Positions 23,411 through 31,769 of a DNA stretch of 35,332 bases are shown piece after piece. The stretch spans positions 1 through 35,332 of the forward strand of contig JAIXYM010000093.1 of the NCBI GenBank assembly GCA_027490255.1. Direction: 5' to 3'. Within the stretch, counting starts at the first letter, position 1. The number at the start of each line of letters is the position of its first letter. This DNA comes from Oxalobacteraceae bacterium (GTDB taxonomy: Bacteria; Pseudomonadota; Gammaproteobacteria; Burkholderiales; Burkholderiaceae_D). The notes under the pieces are model-generated. The model made no database searches and was not told the origin of the DNA. It worked only from the letters and a program-made list of their open reading frames with translations. The translations under genes were made by a program, and so were the position numbers.

Positions 23411-25132
23411 ATGCGCGCATCCCGTTTTTTTATTTCAACTCTCAAAGAAGCCCCATCAGATGCAGAAATCGTGAGCCACAAGCTGATGCTTCGTGCCGGC
23501 ATGATCCGGCGGCTGGGTTCCGGCATTTACAACTATATGCCCATGGGCTTGCGGGTTATTCGCAAGGTCGAGCACATCGTGCGTGAGGAAATGGACCGTG
23601 CCGGCGCTGTTGAGCTGCTGATGCCGCTGGTGCAGCCAGCTGAGCTTTGGCAGGAGACGGGTCGCTGGGACAAGATGGGTCCGGAACTGTTGCGATTCAA
23701 AGACCGTCATGGCCGGGACTTTGCGATGCAGCCTACTTCTGAGGAAGTCATCACGGACATAGCGCGCAGCGAAATCAAGTCTTACCGCCAGCTACCGGTC
23801 AATTTTTATCATATTCAGACCAAGTTTCGCGACGAGCGCCGGCCGCGCTTTGGTCTGATGCGTGGTCGTGAATTCACCATGAAAGACGCCTACTCGTTTG
23901 ATCGTGATGCGGATGGCTTGCGACATTCATATCAAGTGATGGTCGATGCCTACACCCGCATCTTCACTCGCTTCGGACTGCGGTTCCGCGCAGTAGCTGC
24001 CGACAATGGCGCTATCGGCGGCTCCGGCTCGCAGGAATTTCATGTGATTGCCGATACCGGTGAGGACGCGCTGGTGTACTGCCCGACCTCGGACTATGCA
24101 GCCAATATGGAAGCAGCCGAGGCCGTAGCGCCTGCTGCGCCGCGCGCAGCGCCGGCCAAGACGCTGGAGAAAACGCCCACGCCCGGCAAGACCCGCTGCG
24201 AAGATGTTGCGCAGTTTCTGGGTTTGCCTCTGACTCAAACTGTGAAGTCGGTAGTGCTATCGGTTGAAAAAGATGAAGGGCCGCGCGAGATCTGGTTGCT
24301 GCTGGTGCGCGGCGATCATGAGCTCAATGAAGTCAAGGTAGGCAAGCTCCCAGGCATGGGTGCCTTCCGTTTTGCGAGCGACACTGAAATCCTCGAGCAC
24401 TTTGGCACACCGCCCGGCTACATCGGCCCAATCAATGCGGGTGCGGCGGTAAAGATCGCTGCCGACAGAACGGTCGCAGCCATGAGTGATTTCGTCTGCG
24501 GCGCGAATGCGGAGGGCTTTCATTACACCGGCGTGAATTGGGGACGTGATCTGCCTGAGCCCGTGGTGGCTGATCTGCGTAATGTCGTGGCCGGTGATGC
24601 TTCACCCGACGGTAAGGGTGTGCTCGAGGTACAGCGAGGCATCGAAGTCGGTCATGTGTTCCAGCTTGGGACGCGTTATTCCGAAGACATGAAGGCAAGC
24701 TATCTCGATGAGCATGGCAAACCGCAGCTGATGCAAATGGGTTGCTACGGTATTGGCATCACCCGTATTCTGGGCGCGGCGATTGAGCAAAATTTTGATG
24801 CCAAGGGCATTATCTGGCCCACCTCCATCGCGCCCTTTGAGGTTGTGCTGTGTCCCATGGGTTATGACCGCAGCGACACTGTGCGCGAAGCGACCGACAG
24901 CCTTTATGCCGAGCTGACTGCGGCTGGCATCGATGTGATTCTGGATGACCGAGGCGAGCGCCCCGGCGTGATGTTCGCGGACTGGGAGCTGATCGGCGTG
25001 CCGCATCGCATCGTCATCGGAGAGCGCAGTCTCAAAGAAGGCATGCTTGAATATCAGGGTCGTCGCGAGGAGGCGGCCACACCGGTGGCGCGTGAAAGCA
25101 TGCTGAAGTTTTTGCAAACGCATCTGGTTTGA
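23411..25132 (+). CDS. proS: prolyl-tRNA synthetase
   Basis: 573 residues. The N-terminal catalytic part has [30 protein letters not shown] and [20 protein letters not shown], the class II motifs 1 and 2. An inserted editing domain spans about 225-390. Motif 3 appears in [17 protein letters not shown], followed by the anticodon-binding domain with [18 protein letters not shown]. This is the long bacterial form, which also hydrolyses Ala-tRNA(Pro). It is followed 3 bases later by a lytic transglycosylase gene. Confidence 0.97.
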   Translation: MRASRFFISTLKEAPSDAEIVSHKLMLRAGMIRRLGSGIYNYMPMGLRVIRKVEHIVREEMDRAGAVELLMPLVQPAELWQETGRWDKMGPELLRFKDRHGRDFAMQPTSEEVITDIARSEIKSYRQLPVNFYHIQTKFRDERRPRFGLMRGREFTMKDAYSFDRDADGLRHSYQVMVDAYTRIFTRFGLRFRAVAADNGAIGGSGSQEFHVIADTGEDALVYCPTSDYAANMEAAEAVAPAAPRAAPAKTLEKTPTPGKTRCEDVAQFLGLPLTQTVKSVVLSVEKDEGPREIWLLLVRGDHELNEVKVGKLPGMGAFRFASDTEILEHFGTPPGYIGPINAGAAVKIAADRTVAAMSDFVCGANAEGFHYTGVNWGRDLPEPVVADLRNVVAGDASPDGKGVLEVQRGIEVGHVFQLGTRYSEDMKASYLDEHGKPQLMQMGCYGIGITRILGAAIEQNFDAKGIIWPTSIAPFEVVLCPMGYDRSDTVREATDSLYAELTAAGIDVILDDRGERPGVMFADWELIGVPHRIVIGERSLKEGMLEYQGRREEAATPVARESMLKFLQTHLV

Positions 25133-25135
25133 GCG

Positions 25136-25756
25136 ATGAGGGCAGCAACCATCACTTCGCGCGGCTGGAGAGTGTGGTTGGCGCTGCTGCTGGCAGTCGG
25201 CGTACTGCATCGTGCTGACGCAGGTAATCAGCGCGAGGAGGCGATAGCAGATGCTGTACGGGTAGCGCTCGCTCGCGCGATTGCAGATTCCCGGCCGCCG
25301 CAACTCTCGTTTGCCAGTGACACTGACAAGGCGTCATGGCAAAGCTGGTTTGATGCGATGTCGCGACGGCTCCATAGCCGTATGCCGGATGCGCTGTTGC
25401 GTACCGAATTTTTGCAGACGGTCTGGTATGAGTCGCGCCGTGCTGGCCTTGATCCTGCGATGGTGCTAGGGCTGATCCAGGTCGAGTCAGGATTTCGCAA
25501 ATATGCGATCTCGAAAGCAGGTGCGCGCGGCTATATGCAGGTCATGCCTTTCTGGACGCGTGTCGTTGGCGATGGGCAGCCCTCACGGCTGTTTCATATG
25601 CAGAGTAATCTCCGTTATGGCTGCGCGATTCTGCGTATGTATATCGATATGGAGCGCGGCAATCTTTACCTTGCTTTGGGTCGATACAATGGCAGTCGCG
25701 GCAAGCCGGATTATCCGAACGCAGTACGTGCGGCATGGAAGCGTTGGGAACATTAA
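25136..25756 (+). CDS. lytic transglycosylase (SLT domain)
   Basis: 206 residues. An N-terminal signal segment (WRVWLALLLAVGVLHRADA) precedes a helical region, then the SLT domain: LIQVESGFRKYAISKAGARG with catalytic Glu117, followed by YMQVMPFW and later ALGRYNGSRGKPDYPNAVRA. The enzyme cleaves murein between MurNAc and GlcNAc, leaving 1,6-anhydro ends, the substrate type that AmpD (encoded at 30828) later recycles. It is closely linked to proS, probably by transcript rather than function. Confidence 0.92.
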   Translation: MRAATITSRGWRVWLALLLAVGVLHRADAGNQREEAIADAVRVALARAIADSRPPQLSFASDTDKASWQSWFDAMSRRLHSRMPDALLRTEFLQTVWYESRRAGLDPAMVLGLIQVESGFRKYAISKAGARGYMQVMPFWTRVVGDGQPSRLFHMQSNLRYGCAILRMYIDMERGNLYLALGRYNGSRGKPDYPNAVRAAWKRWEH

Positions 25757-25778
25757 AAATTCGGACTGAGGAGATGTG

Positions 25779-26231
25779 ATGAGAAAACTGATGTTTGTAT
25801 TGATGCTGGTTTCAAGCTTCCCGCACGCCGTGGCTAATATGACCGAGTCCAAGCCCGCCGCCAACAAGGAAGACGCGGATTTCGTCGCTGGCAAAAAAGC
25901 CATAGAACGCAAAGACTGGAAATCTGCCGTCGATGCCCTGTCGCGGGCGCTCACGCGCAAGCCCGAGAGCGCCGATATCCACAATTACTTGGGCTATGCG
26001 TATCGGCATCTTGATGACCTGACCTCATCTTTCACGCATTACAAGGAAGCACTGCGTATTGATCCGAATCACCGAGGTGCGCATGAATACATAGGCCAAG
26101 CCTATTTGAAGGCCGGTCAGCCCGATAAGGCCGCCGAGCATCTGACGCGTCTCGAGCAGATTTGCGGCAAGCGTTGCGAGGAGTATCAGGACCTGGCCAA
26201 GTCGATTGGCGCCTACCAGAAAGGAAAGTAG
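25779..26231 (+). CDS. exported TPR-repeat protein
   Basis: 150 residues from the ATG at 25779, with GAGGAG before it; a GTG directly upstream is in frame. The signal peptide MRKLMFVLMLVSSFPHAVAN is followed by three TPR units: about 41-74 (GKKAIERKDWKSAVDALSRA), 75-108 (HNYLGYAYRHLDDLTSSFTH) and 109-142 (EYIGQAYLKAGQPDKAAEHL). The last unit carries two Cys (ICGKRC) that may form a disulphide. A periplasmic scaffold role is likely; the partner is unknown. Confidence 0.85.
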   Translation: MRKLMFVLMLVSSFPHAVANMTESKPAANKEDADFVAGKKAIERKDWKSAVDALSRALTRKPESADIHNYLGYAYRHLDDLTSSFTHYKEALRIDPNHRGAHEYIGQAYLKAGQPDKAAEHLTRLEQICGKRCEEYQDLAKSIGAYQKGK

Positions 26232-26261
26232 CCACCAGGCACGCAGAACCCATCAACAAAA

Positions 26262-26290
26262 ACGCCCGCAATTGTGCGGGCGTTTTTGTT
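26262..26290. terminator. bidirectional terminator between TPR and SWIB genes
   Basis: AACGCCCGC (26262-26270) pairs perfectly with GCGGGCGTT (26277-26285) around AATTGT. A T-run follows on the plus strand and an A-run precedes it, so it can end both converging transcripts. Confidence 0.9.
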
Positions 26291-26303
26291 TGGCACCTGA
26301 GAA

Positions 26304-26786
26304 TTACTTCAAGTGGCCAGAGATGAGTTTGGTCATCTCAAACATGGAAACAGTCTTCTTGCCACCGAAAACGGCTTTCAGTTTGTCGTCTGCATTGATG
26401 TTGCGGCGATTAACGCTGTCTTGCAGCTTGTGCTTCTTGATGTAGTCCCAGACTTTCTTGGTGACATCAGTACGCGGCAGTGGATTCGCGCCTACGACAG
26501 CGGCCAGTGCTGCGGACGGTGTCAGAGGTTTCATGAATGCTGCATTGGGCTTGCGAGCGGTCGTCGCTTTGGCTTTCTTGGCAGGCGCCTTTTTAGCAGC
26601 TACCTTCTTTGCAGCTGGCTTTTTAGCAGCGACTTTTTTTGCTGCTGGCTTCTTTACTGCTACTTTTTTTACTGCTGGCTTTTTCGCTGCTACTTTCTTT
26701 GCTGCGACTTTTTTAGCTGCCGGCTTTTTCTTTGCCGGGGCTTTCTTCGCGGCGGGTTTTTTTACCGCTTTTTTGGCTGTAGCCAT
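26304..26786 (-). CDS. Lys/Ala-rich histone H1-like protein with C-terminal SWIB domain
   Basis: 160 residues. Residues 1 to about 77 are repeats of KKPAAKK/KKVAAKK type, a highly basic tail like eukaryotic histone H1 and the AlgP/HC1-like bacterial proteins. From about 83 a SWIB/MDM2 domain follows: FMKPLTPSAALAAVVGANPL, then RTDVTKKVWDYIKKHKLQD and NADDKLKAVFGGKKTVSMFE. The tail should bind DNA or RNA; the SWIB domain is a protein-binding fold, known also in chlamydial proteins. The tail is encoded by near-identical codons, so its length can vary by slippage. A nucleoid-structuring role is inferred. Confidence 0.9.
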   Translation of the reverse strand: MATAKKAVKKPAAKKAPAKKKPAAKKVAAKKVAAKKPAVKKVAVKKPAAKKVAAKKPAAKKVAAKKAPAKKAKATTARKPNAAFMKPLTPSAALAAVVGANPLPRTDVTKKVWDYIKKHKLQDSVNRRNINADDKLKAVFGGKKTVSMFEMTKLISGHLK

Positions 26787-27064
26787 TGTTAAACCTCCAT
26801 TGCTGTAGTGGTGAAAAATTGCGCCAATTCACGCACCGCCAATAGTCTTAGGGTTTTGCTTGTGATGCAAGCATTTTTTGTGGCTTTTTTTGAGTTTTCC
26901 CCTATGAGAGCGCGCTATCGAAAGTTTTTTGCCAGAGTGCAGCTAGAGTGCAGTCAGGGTGAAGCCAGAATCGGAGGCATCTAACTTCTTCCCCAAAAGT
27001 CCTATCGCTGCGATGCAAGGGCTGCTTAGGAGGCGGCTCCTCACTCTGAAAACTAGCCTGACTC
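26787..27064. other. gap between SWIB gene and ffh end
   Basis: No gene is supported. It holds the promoter of the minus-strand SWIB gene on its left side. A hairpin GCTTG..CAAGC with a T-run (about 26859-26880) faces the plus strand, where no gene ends, so its purpose is unclear. No clear terminator for ffh is visible. Confidence 0.4.
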
Positions 27065-28432
27065 TCAGCGCATGCCGGGCAACATGCCCTTCATGCCGCG
27101 CATCATTTTCATCATGCCGGCGCCTTTGAATTTCTTCATCATGCCCTGCATTTGCTCGAACTGGGCAAGCATGCGATTGACTTCCTGCACCTGAACCCCC
27201 GCACCTGCAGCGATCCGGCGCTTACGTGAGGCCTTGATCAGATCGGGCTTTGCACGCTCCTGCAGCGTCATCGCGTTGATGATGCCCTCCATGCGACGTA
27301 CTTGTTTTTCAGCCATACCCATGTTCGCGCCTGCGGCCGCTTGCTGCATCTGGGCGGGCAATTTATCCATGAGACCCGACAAGCCGCCCATTTTTTTCAT
27401 CTGGGACAGCTGCGCCTTGAAATCATTGAGATCGAACTTGCCGCCGCCTTTGATCTTGTGCGCAAGGTCTTGGGCCGCGGCCATGTCGACCCCTTTTTTC
27501 GCCTCCTCGACCAGGGCGAGTATGTCGCCCATGCCGAGAATGCGATTGGCCATACGACCCGGATCGAAGGGCTCCAAGCCATCGAGTTTTTCTGCCACGC
27601 CCGCGAACTTGATGGGCTTGCCGGTGACGTGACGGACCGAGAGTGCAGCGCCGCCACGCGAATCACCGTCGAGCTTGGTCAGTACGATGCCAGTGAGTGG
27701 TAGCGCATCGCTGAACGCGCGTGCGGTGTTGATCGCATCCTGGCCTAGCATGGCATCGACCACGAACAGGGTTTCGATCGGTTTGACTGCGCTGTGTAGG
27801 GCGCTGATTTCCTGCATCATCGCTTCATCGATACCCAGACGCCCGGCGGTATCGATGATGAGCACATCATGGTGGTGCTTTTTCGCGTAATCGAGGGCAG
27901 CTAGCGCGATGTCAACCGGCTTGTCGGTCGCGCTGGAAGGGAAAAAATCAGCACCGACTTGCGCGGTGACGGTTTGCAGCTGCCCGATGGCCGCAGGACG
28001 ATAAACGTCGGCGGAGACAGTGAGTACTTTTTTCTTTTTCTGTTCTTGCAAAAATTTAGCGAGCTTGCCGACAGTCGTGGTTTTGCCGGCACCCTGCAAG
28101 CCGGCCATCAGGATGATGGCCGGTGGCTGTGTGGCAAACGATAGCTGGCTTGCCTCTGGGCCGAGATCTCCCCCCATCAGACTGGCGAGCTCATCGTGAA
28201 CCACGCCCACCAGCGCTTGTCCCGGCGTGAGTGATCCCACCACTTGCTCACCGAGCGCTTTTTCCTTCACGCGCGCAATGAAATCGCGTACCGCCGGCAA
28301 TGCGACGTCGGCTTCGAGCAGAGCCAGGCGAACTTCGCGCAGCATTTCGGCCGTATTTGATTCGGTCAGCCGTGCCTCGCCGCGCATGGTCTTGACGACT
28401 TTGGCCAGCCTTTGGGTCAGATTGTCGAGCAT
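27065..28432 (-). CDS. ffh: signal recognition particle protein Ffh
   Basis: 455 residues, close to the usual 450. The N domain helices are followed by the NG GTPase with GLQGAGKTTT (111-120), LIIDTAGRLGIDEAMMQE, TKLDGDSRGGAALS and GEKLDGLEPF-like closing blocks. The M domain is rich in Met (MKKFKGAGMMKMMRGMKGML at the end) and binds 4.5S RNA and signal sequences. With FtsY it targets membrane proteins. The RNA gene is not in this window. It diverges from a ypjD-like gene, a conserved arrangement. Confidence 0.97.
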   Translation of the reverse strand: MLDNLTQRLAKVVKTMRGEARLTESNTAEMLREVRLALLEADVALPAVRDFIARVKEKALGEQVVGSLTPGQALVGVVHDELASLMGGDLGPEASQLSFATQPPAIILMAGLQGAGKTTTVGKLAKFLQEQKKKKVLTVSADVYRPAAIGQLQTVTAQVGADFFPSSATDKPVDIALAALDYAKKHHHDVLIIDTAGRLGIDEAMMQEISALHSAVKPIETLFVVDAMLGQDAINTARAFSDALPLTGIVLTKLDGDSRGGAALSVRHVTGKPIKFAGVAEKLDGLEPFDPGRMANRILGMGDILALVEEAKKGVDMAAAQDLAHKIKGGGKFDLNDFKAQLSQMKKMGGLSGLMDKLPAQMQQAAAGANMGMAEKQVRRMEGIINAMTLQERAKPDLIKASRKRRIAAGAGVQVQEVNRMLAQFEQMQGMMKKFKGAGMMKMMRGMKGMLPGMR

Positions 28433-28567
28433 GAGATGTCTTGAAGTAGATCAGGAAAGAAGGGCAGAAGCGCACGGGCGCAGGGGAAAATGACTCGCAG
28501 ATTCTACCCGAAGCCCGCGCCACGGAAGCGCTGATCCAATAAGATCGCCGACTTTTGCGGCATAGCC

Positions 28568-29398
28568 ATGGTGTACACTTTACTTATGCAACTTCTATTC
28601 ATTCACGCAGCCGGATTGCTCTACATCGTTTGCTCGTTATTGCCCGAGCAGCAGCGCCGCTTCATTACGCTCGGTACGGGTCTTGGCTGGCTATTGCATG
28701 GCGCAGCGCTGGCGAGCATTGTCATTACACCCGACTATCTTCGATTAGGCTTTGCCGTAATGCTCTCGGCTGCGCTGTGGATGACGGTGGCGGCTTACTG
28801 GATAGAAAACCGGAATTTATCGGTGGATGGATTGCGCCGTTTGGTGCTACCGATCGCGGCGATTGTGATTGTGCTACCGGCATTTTTTCCGGGATCGGAA
28901 ATCCCTCTGGCGGGCAAGTCGCCCTGGTTTTCATGGCACGTAGGTTTGTCCACACTGGCTTATGGCTCGCTCACCATTGCGGCCTTCCATGCGGTGTTAA
29001 TGGCGATGCAGGAGTCGCGTCTGCATGCACTTCCCACAGCGGAGTCTCAGCGCGGTTGGTTTTCGCTGGCCATGGATCGCCTGCCGGCGCTGCTGACCAT
29101 GGAGCGTGTGCTGTTCAGATTGATCAGTTTCGGTTTTCTGTTGCTGACGCTGACCGTGGTCTCCGGCGTGTTCTTTTCCGAGGCGGTCTTTGGAAAGCCG
29201 TTCCGACTCGAGCACAAGACATTGTTCACCATGCTGTCCTGGTTGCTGTTTGGCGCACTGCTGGCGGGACGTCAATGGCGTGGGTGGCGCGGCAAAACTG
29301 CACTCTCTTTCACGCTTACAGGTTTCGCAACACTCTTGCTCGCCTATGTCGGTAGCCGCTTCGTCATGGAGGTGGTGTTGCACAGGGGGCTGGTGTGA
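28568..29398 (+). CDS. YpjD/CcsA-like inner-membrane protein (cytochrome c assembly family)
   Basis: 276 residues if the ATG at 28568 is used; the ATG at 28586 (MQLLFIHAAGLLYIV) gives the hydrophobic start usual for the family, and neither has a clear ribosome site. About eight membrane helices are visible. Conserved blocks include HVGLSTLAYGSLTIAAFHAV (about 126-145), LFRLISFGFLLLTLTVVSGV and HKTLFTMLSWLLFGALLAGR, the last with the family's conserved His and Trp. The family shares its fold with CcsA haem handlers, but YpjD itself has no proven haem role. It is next to ffh, as in E. coli. Confidence 0.85.
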   Translation: MVYTLLMQLLFIHAAGLLYIVCSLLPEQQRRFITLGTGLGWLLHGAALASIVITPDYLRLGFAVMLSAALWMTVAAYWIENRNLSVDGLRRLVLPIAAIVIVLPAFFPGSEIPLAGKSPWFSWHVGLSTLAYGSLTIAAFHAVLMAMQESRLHALPTAESQRGWFSLAMDRLPALLTMERVLFRLISFGFLLLTLTVVSGVFFSEAVFGKPFRLEHKTLFTMLSWLLFGALLAGRQWRGWRGKTALSFTLTGFATLLLAYVGSRFVMEVVLHRGLV

Positions 29399-29652
29399 AG
29401 TATCTGCTCTGGGCTGTCGTTATTTATTTGGCTTGGCGTTGGTATGCCGCTTCCAAGCAATCCTCTTCTCAATCAGCTTCATCGAAAGAATCATCCCGGC
29501 CGGCTTCGGATTCAGGTTCGGACGACGTAGCTGAAGCCATGGTCAAATGCGCGCAATGCGGCATTCATCTTCCCTACTCCGAAGCGGTACACGGTAGCGG
29601 CGCCATCACTTTCTGCAGTGCAGAGCACCGACAATTGCACGGTAACGCATAG
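29395..29652 (+). CDS. PP0621-like membrane-anchored zinc-finger-like protein
   Basis: 85 residues from a GTG that overlaps the previous stop as GTGA, so translation is coupled. A single N-terminal helix (YLLWAVVIYLAWRWYAA) is followed by a Ser-rich linker and VKCAQCGIHLPYSEAVHGSG, then FCSAEHRQLHG. The C-x2-C...C..EH pattern is a probable zinc-binding site. The family is common next to ypjD-like genes and has no known function. Confidence 0.85.
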   Translation: MKYLLWAVVIYLAWRWYAASKQSSSQSASSKESSRPASDSGSDDVAEAMVKCAQCGIHLPYSEAVHGSGAITFCSAEHRQLHGNA

Positions 29653-29803
29653 CTGAGACTTGCGGCTCGACGTTTTCATTTTTTTCTGCTGATAGTTTGA
29701 AGTCCCGCTAAATGCTCGCGTGGGATGTTGTGTTTTTCGCCTAATTTGCAGTCGCACTGCTAGAGATGTCTTACCCTACCGCGTCTCGTTTCTGGCATTG
29801 GCC

Positions 29804-30841
29804 ATGATTTCTGCTTCCGACGCTATTTCCTCTGCCGCATTTCGTCTTTTGGGTGAGTCGCAGGCCATACAGGTGGTGCGGGAGCGCATATGCAAGCTCG
29901 CTAGCAGCGCTGCGCCAGTGGCAATCTATGGTGAGTCAGGGAGCGGCAAGGAACTCGCAGCGCGTGACATTCATGCGCACAGCCCGCGAGCGAGTCAGCC
30001 TTTCATTGCCGTGAATTGCGGCGCAATTCCTGAAAATCTAATGGAGGCCGAATTTTTCGGCTACCGCCGAGGCGCCTTCACTGGGGCCAATGAGGAGCGA
30101 CAGGGCTTTTTCCATGCCGCGCATCGTGGCACACTATTTCTTGACGAGGTCGCGGAGCTGCCGCTGGCCATGCAAGTCAAACTTTTGCGTGCAATTCAGG
30201 AGCGGCGTGTGCGCAAGCTGGGTGCGCAGCGCGAGGACGTTATCGATGTGCGGATTTTGTCCGCTACGCATCAGAACCTTGCATCGCTGGTGGAGCGAGG
30301 CAGTTTTCGTCAAGATTTGTACTTCCGTCTCCAAGTCATTGCACTCTCTTTGCCGCCTCTGCGCGCGCGAAGAGAAGATATTCCTTTGTTATGTGATGCG
30401 ATTCTCAGGCGACATTTGCCGCTGATCAGGAAACCGGTAATCAGCGCCGCCGCGATGGATAGACTCGTTGCGTATGATTTTCCCGGCAACGTGCGTGAGC
30501 TCGAAAATGTGTTGGAACGGGCGCTGGCTTTTTCTGTTGGCACTGTCATTGGGCCGGATGATTTGTATTTTGAAAGTCCCATTCGGCACGGTGTAGTCGA
30601 CGATGCGTCGCGCGGCCAGCCGATGATTTCCAATCAGGCGCGGCCTGCAAGCACGGATTTGCTGCGGACATCTCTGCCGGTTTCTTTACCCGTACATCTG
30701 GCGGGCGTTGAGCGGGAGCTGATTCAGCGTGCGCTGGGGCAGTCACGTTTCAATCGAACCCGCGCGGCATCGCTTCTTGGGATAAGCTTGCGGCAACTAC
30801 GTTACCGTATGCAGCGACTGACGATTCATGACACCGACTGA
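29804..30841 (+). CDS. sigma-54 activator (PilR-like) lacking a receiver domain
   Basis: 345 residues from the ATG at 29804; the frame runs 28 codons further up but without family features. The AAA+ domain has GESGSGKE (Walker A, 43-50), GAFTGA (90-95, the sigma-54 contact loop), GTLFLDEV (Walker B, about 109-116), and FRQDLYFRL. The C-terminus, RALGQSRFNRTRAASLLGIS followed by LRQLRYRMQRL, is a Fis-type helix-turn-helix like that of PilR. A response-regulator receiver of about 120 residues should precede it but is absent, and no sensor kinase lies upstream. It may be constitutively active or controlled otherwise. It overlaps ampD by 14 bases. Confidence 0.88.
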   Translation: MISASDAISSAAFRLLGESQAIQVVRERICKLASSAAPVAIYGESGSGKELAARDIHAHSPRASQPFIAVNCGAIPENLMEAEFFGYRRGAFTGANEERQGFFHAAHRGTLFLDEVAELPLAMQVKLLRAIQERRVRKLGAQREDVIDVRILSATHQNLASLVERGSFRQDLYFRLQVIALSLPPLRARREDIPLLCDAILRRHLPLIRKPVISAAAMDRLVAYDFPGNVRELENVLERALAFSVGTVIGPDDLYFESPIRHGVVDDASRGQPMISNQARPASTDLLRTSLPVSLPVHLAGVERELIQRALGQSRFNRTRAASLLGISLRQLRYRMQRLTIHDTD

Positions 30842-31445
30842 TTTCTGTTTTTCGATGGACGACACCGGCTGGTGTCGGGAAATCCGCCAGGTGCGTAGTC
30901 CGAATTACGACGCCCGTCCGCCCCAAGTTGCCATTGACCTACTCGTGATTCACAACATCAGCTTGCCGCCGGGTGAATTTGGTGGCGATTACATCGAGGC
31001 GCTGTTTACCAACCAGCTTGACTGCCGGGCGCATCCTTATTTCGCTCAGCTCGAGGGGCTGCGCGTGTCGGCTCATTTTTTGATCCGGCGCGATGGCAGC
31101 GCGACGCAATTCGTGAGCACGCACGATCGAGCCTGGCACGCCGGAGTGTCAACTTTTGATGACCAAGAGCGATGTAACGATTTCTCAATTGGCATTGAGT
31201 TGGAGGGCGATGACCACACGCCATTTTGCGATGTGCAATATAAAACGCTGGTTGCGCTTACAAAAGCGCTGGCGATTGCGCATCCGCTAGCCCATGTGAC
31301 CGGGCATGAATACATCGCGCCTGGCCGCAAAACTGACCCAGGGCCGCATTTTGACTGGGCCCGCTACCAAACCGATATGACAACTCTGCTTGCGCGCAGG
31401 TTTTCTGACACAAAAACAGCGTTTGCGTTGAGTTTCCAAGCGTAA
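30828..31445 (+). CDS. ampD: 1,6-anhydro-N-acetylmuramyl-L-alanine amidase
   Basis: 205 residues, starting inside the end of the preceding gene. The zinc ligands His42 (LLVIHNIS), His160 and Asp170 (GHEYIAPGRKTDPGP) have the spacing of Citrobacter AmpD, and Glu-rich FSIGIELEGDD supplies the conserved catalytic region. It removes the peptide from anhydromuropeptides in the cytoplasm, recycling murein made by lytic transglycosylases, and keeps AmpR-controlled beta-lactamase off. No ampE follows; nrdA does. Confidence 0.95.
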   Translation: MTPTDFCFSMDDTGWCREIRQVRSPNYDARPPQVAIDLLVIHNISLPPGEFGGDYIEALFTNQLDCRAHPYFAQLEGLRVSAHFLIRRDGSATQFVSTHDRAWHAGVSTFDDQERCNDFSIGIELEGDDHTPFCDVQYKTLVALTKALAIAHPLAHVTGHEYIAPGRKTDPGPHFDWARYQTDMTTLLARRFSDTKTAFALSFQA

Positions 31446-31452
31446 AAATCGG

Positions 31453-31481
31453 TTGCAAGTTAAGCAGGCGAGCACTAGAAT
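31453..31481 (+). promoter_or_regulatory. nrdA promoter
   Basis: TTGCAA (31453-31458), a 17-base spacer and TAGAAT (31476-31481). The -10 lies inside the first NrdR-like box, which would make repression direct. Transcription would begin about 280 bases before the preferred nrdA start. Confidence 0.6.
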
Positions 31482-31487
31482 TAGTGT
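31472..31487 (+). promoter_or_regulatory. NrdR-box-like palindrome 1
   Basis: gcactagaattagtgt is a near-palindrome fitting the NrdR consensus (acaCwAtATaTwGtgt) in its outer CACTA/TAGTG parts. It overlaps the -10 of the promoter. The second box starts exactly 31 bases downstream, the same face of the helix, as known for NrdR sites in other bacteria. Confidence 0.75.
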
Positions 31488-31502
31488 CAGTGTTCGCTAA
31501 AT

Positions 31503-31518
31503 CCACTAGATCTAGTGT
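31503..31518 (+). promoter_or_regulatory. NrdR-box-like palindrome 2
   Basis: ccactagatctagtgt is palindromic over CACTAGATCTAGTG. It shares CACTAGA and TAGTGT with box 1 and lies 31 bases from it, start to start. Confidence 0.75.
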
Positions 31519-31769
31519 TTTCGCTAATTCAACTGAACTGACCAGGTTAGACCAGCTCACACAATGGGCGAAGCGTTTTAAAGGGTTTGTGCCCGGATGA
31601 ATGTGGGGCTTGGCCAGGGCCCATCAGTAGCAAATCTTTTCGGTGTGTCTGCGCAAAGCAGCGTACGGCGCGTTAGCCGGTAAGTAGAAATCATGGTGCC
31701 GGCGTCCGTCCGGCAAGGCAGAGATAACAGGGCAGCAATGCCCGCGGCATGACCTTTTGGGGAGGCGTA
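31519..31769 (+). other. long nrdA leader with several hairpins
   Basis: No gene is supported between the NrdR boxes and nrdA. Stems visible include TGCCGG..CCGGCA (about 31695-31715), CTGC..GCAG in CTGCGCAAAGCAG, and GGGC..GCCC shortly before the start. I do not recognise a known riboswitch; the cobalamin core bases are not present. A structured leader controlling nrdAB is possible. Confidence 0.45.

Noticed and set aside
26313..26808. Two plus-strand frames opposite the Lys-rich gene, rich in Phe/Ala or Cys/Phe
   Set aside because: Antisense of the AAG/GCN-rich repeat; the minus strand has the SWIB domain.
28555..29355. 266-codon frame overlapping the ypjD-like gene
   Set aside because: Same strand, different frame; the other frame gives eight membrane helices and conserved blocks.
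31519..31769. Cobalamin riboswitch in the nrdA leader
   Set aside because: I looked for the B12-box and core stems and did not find them; the encoded enzyme is class Ia and does not use B12.
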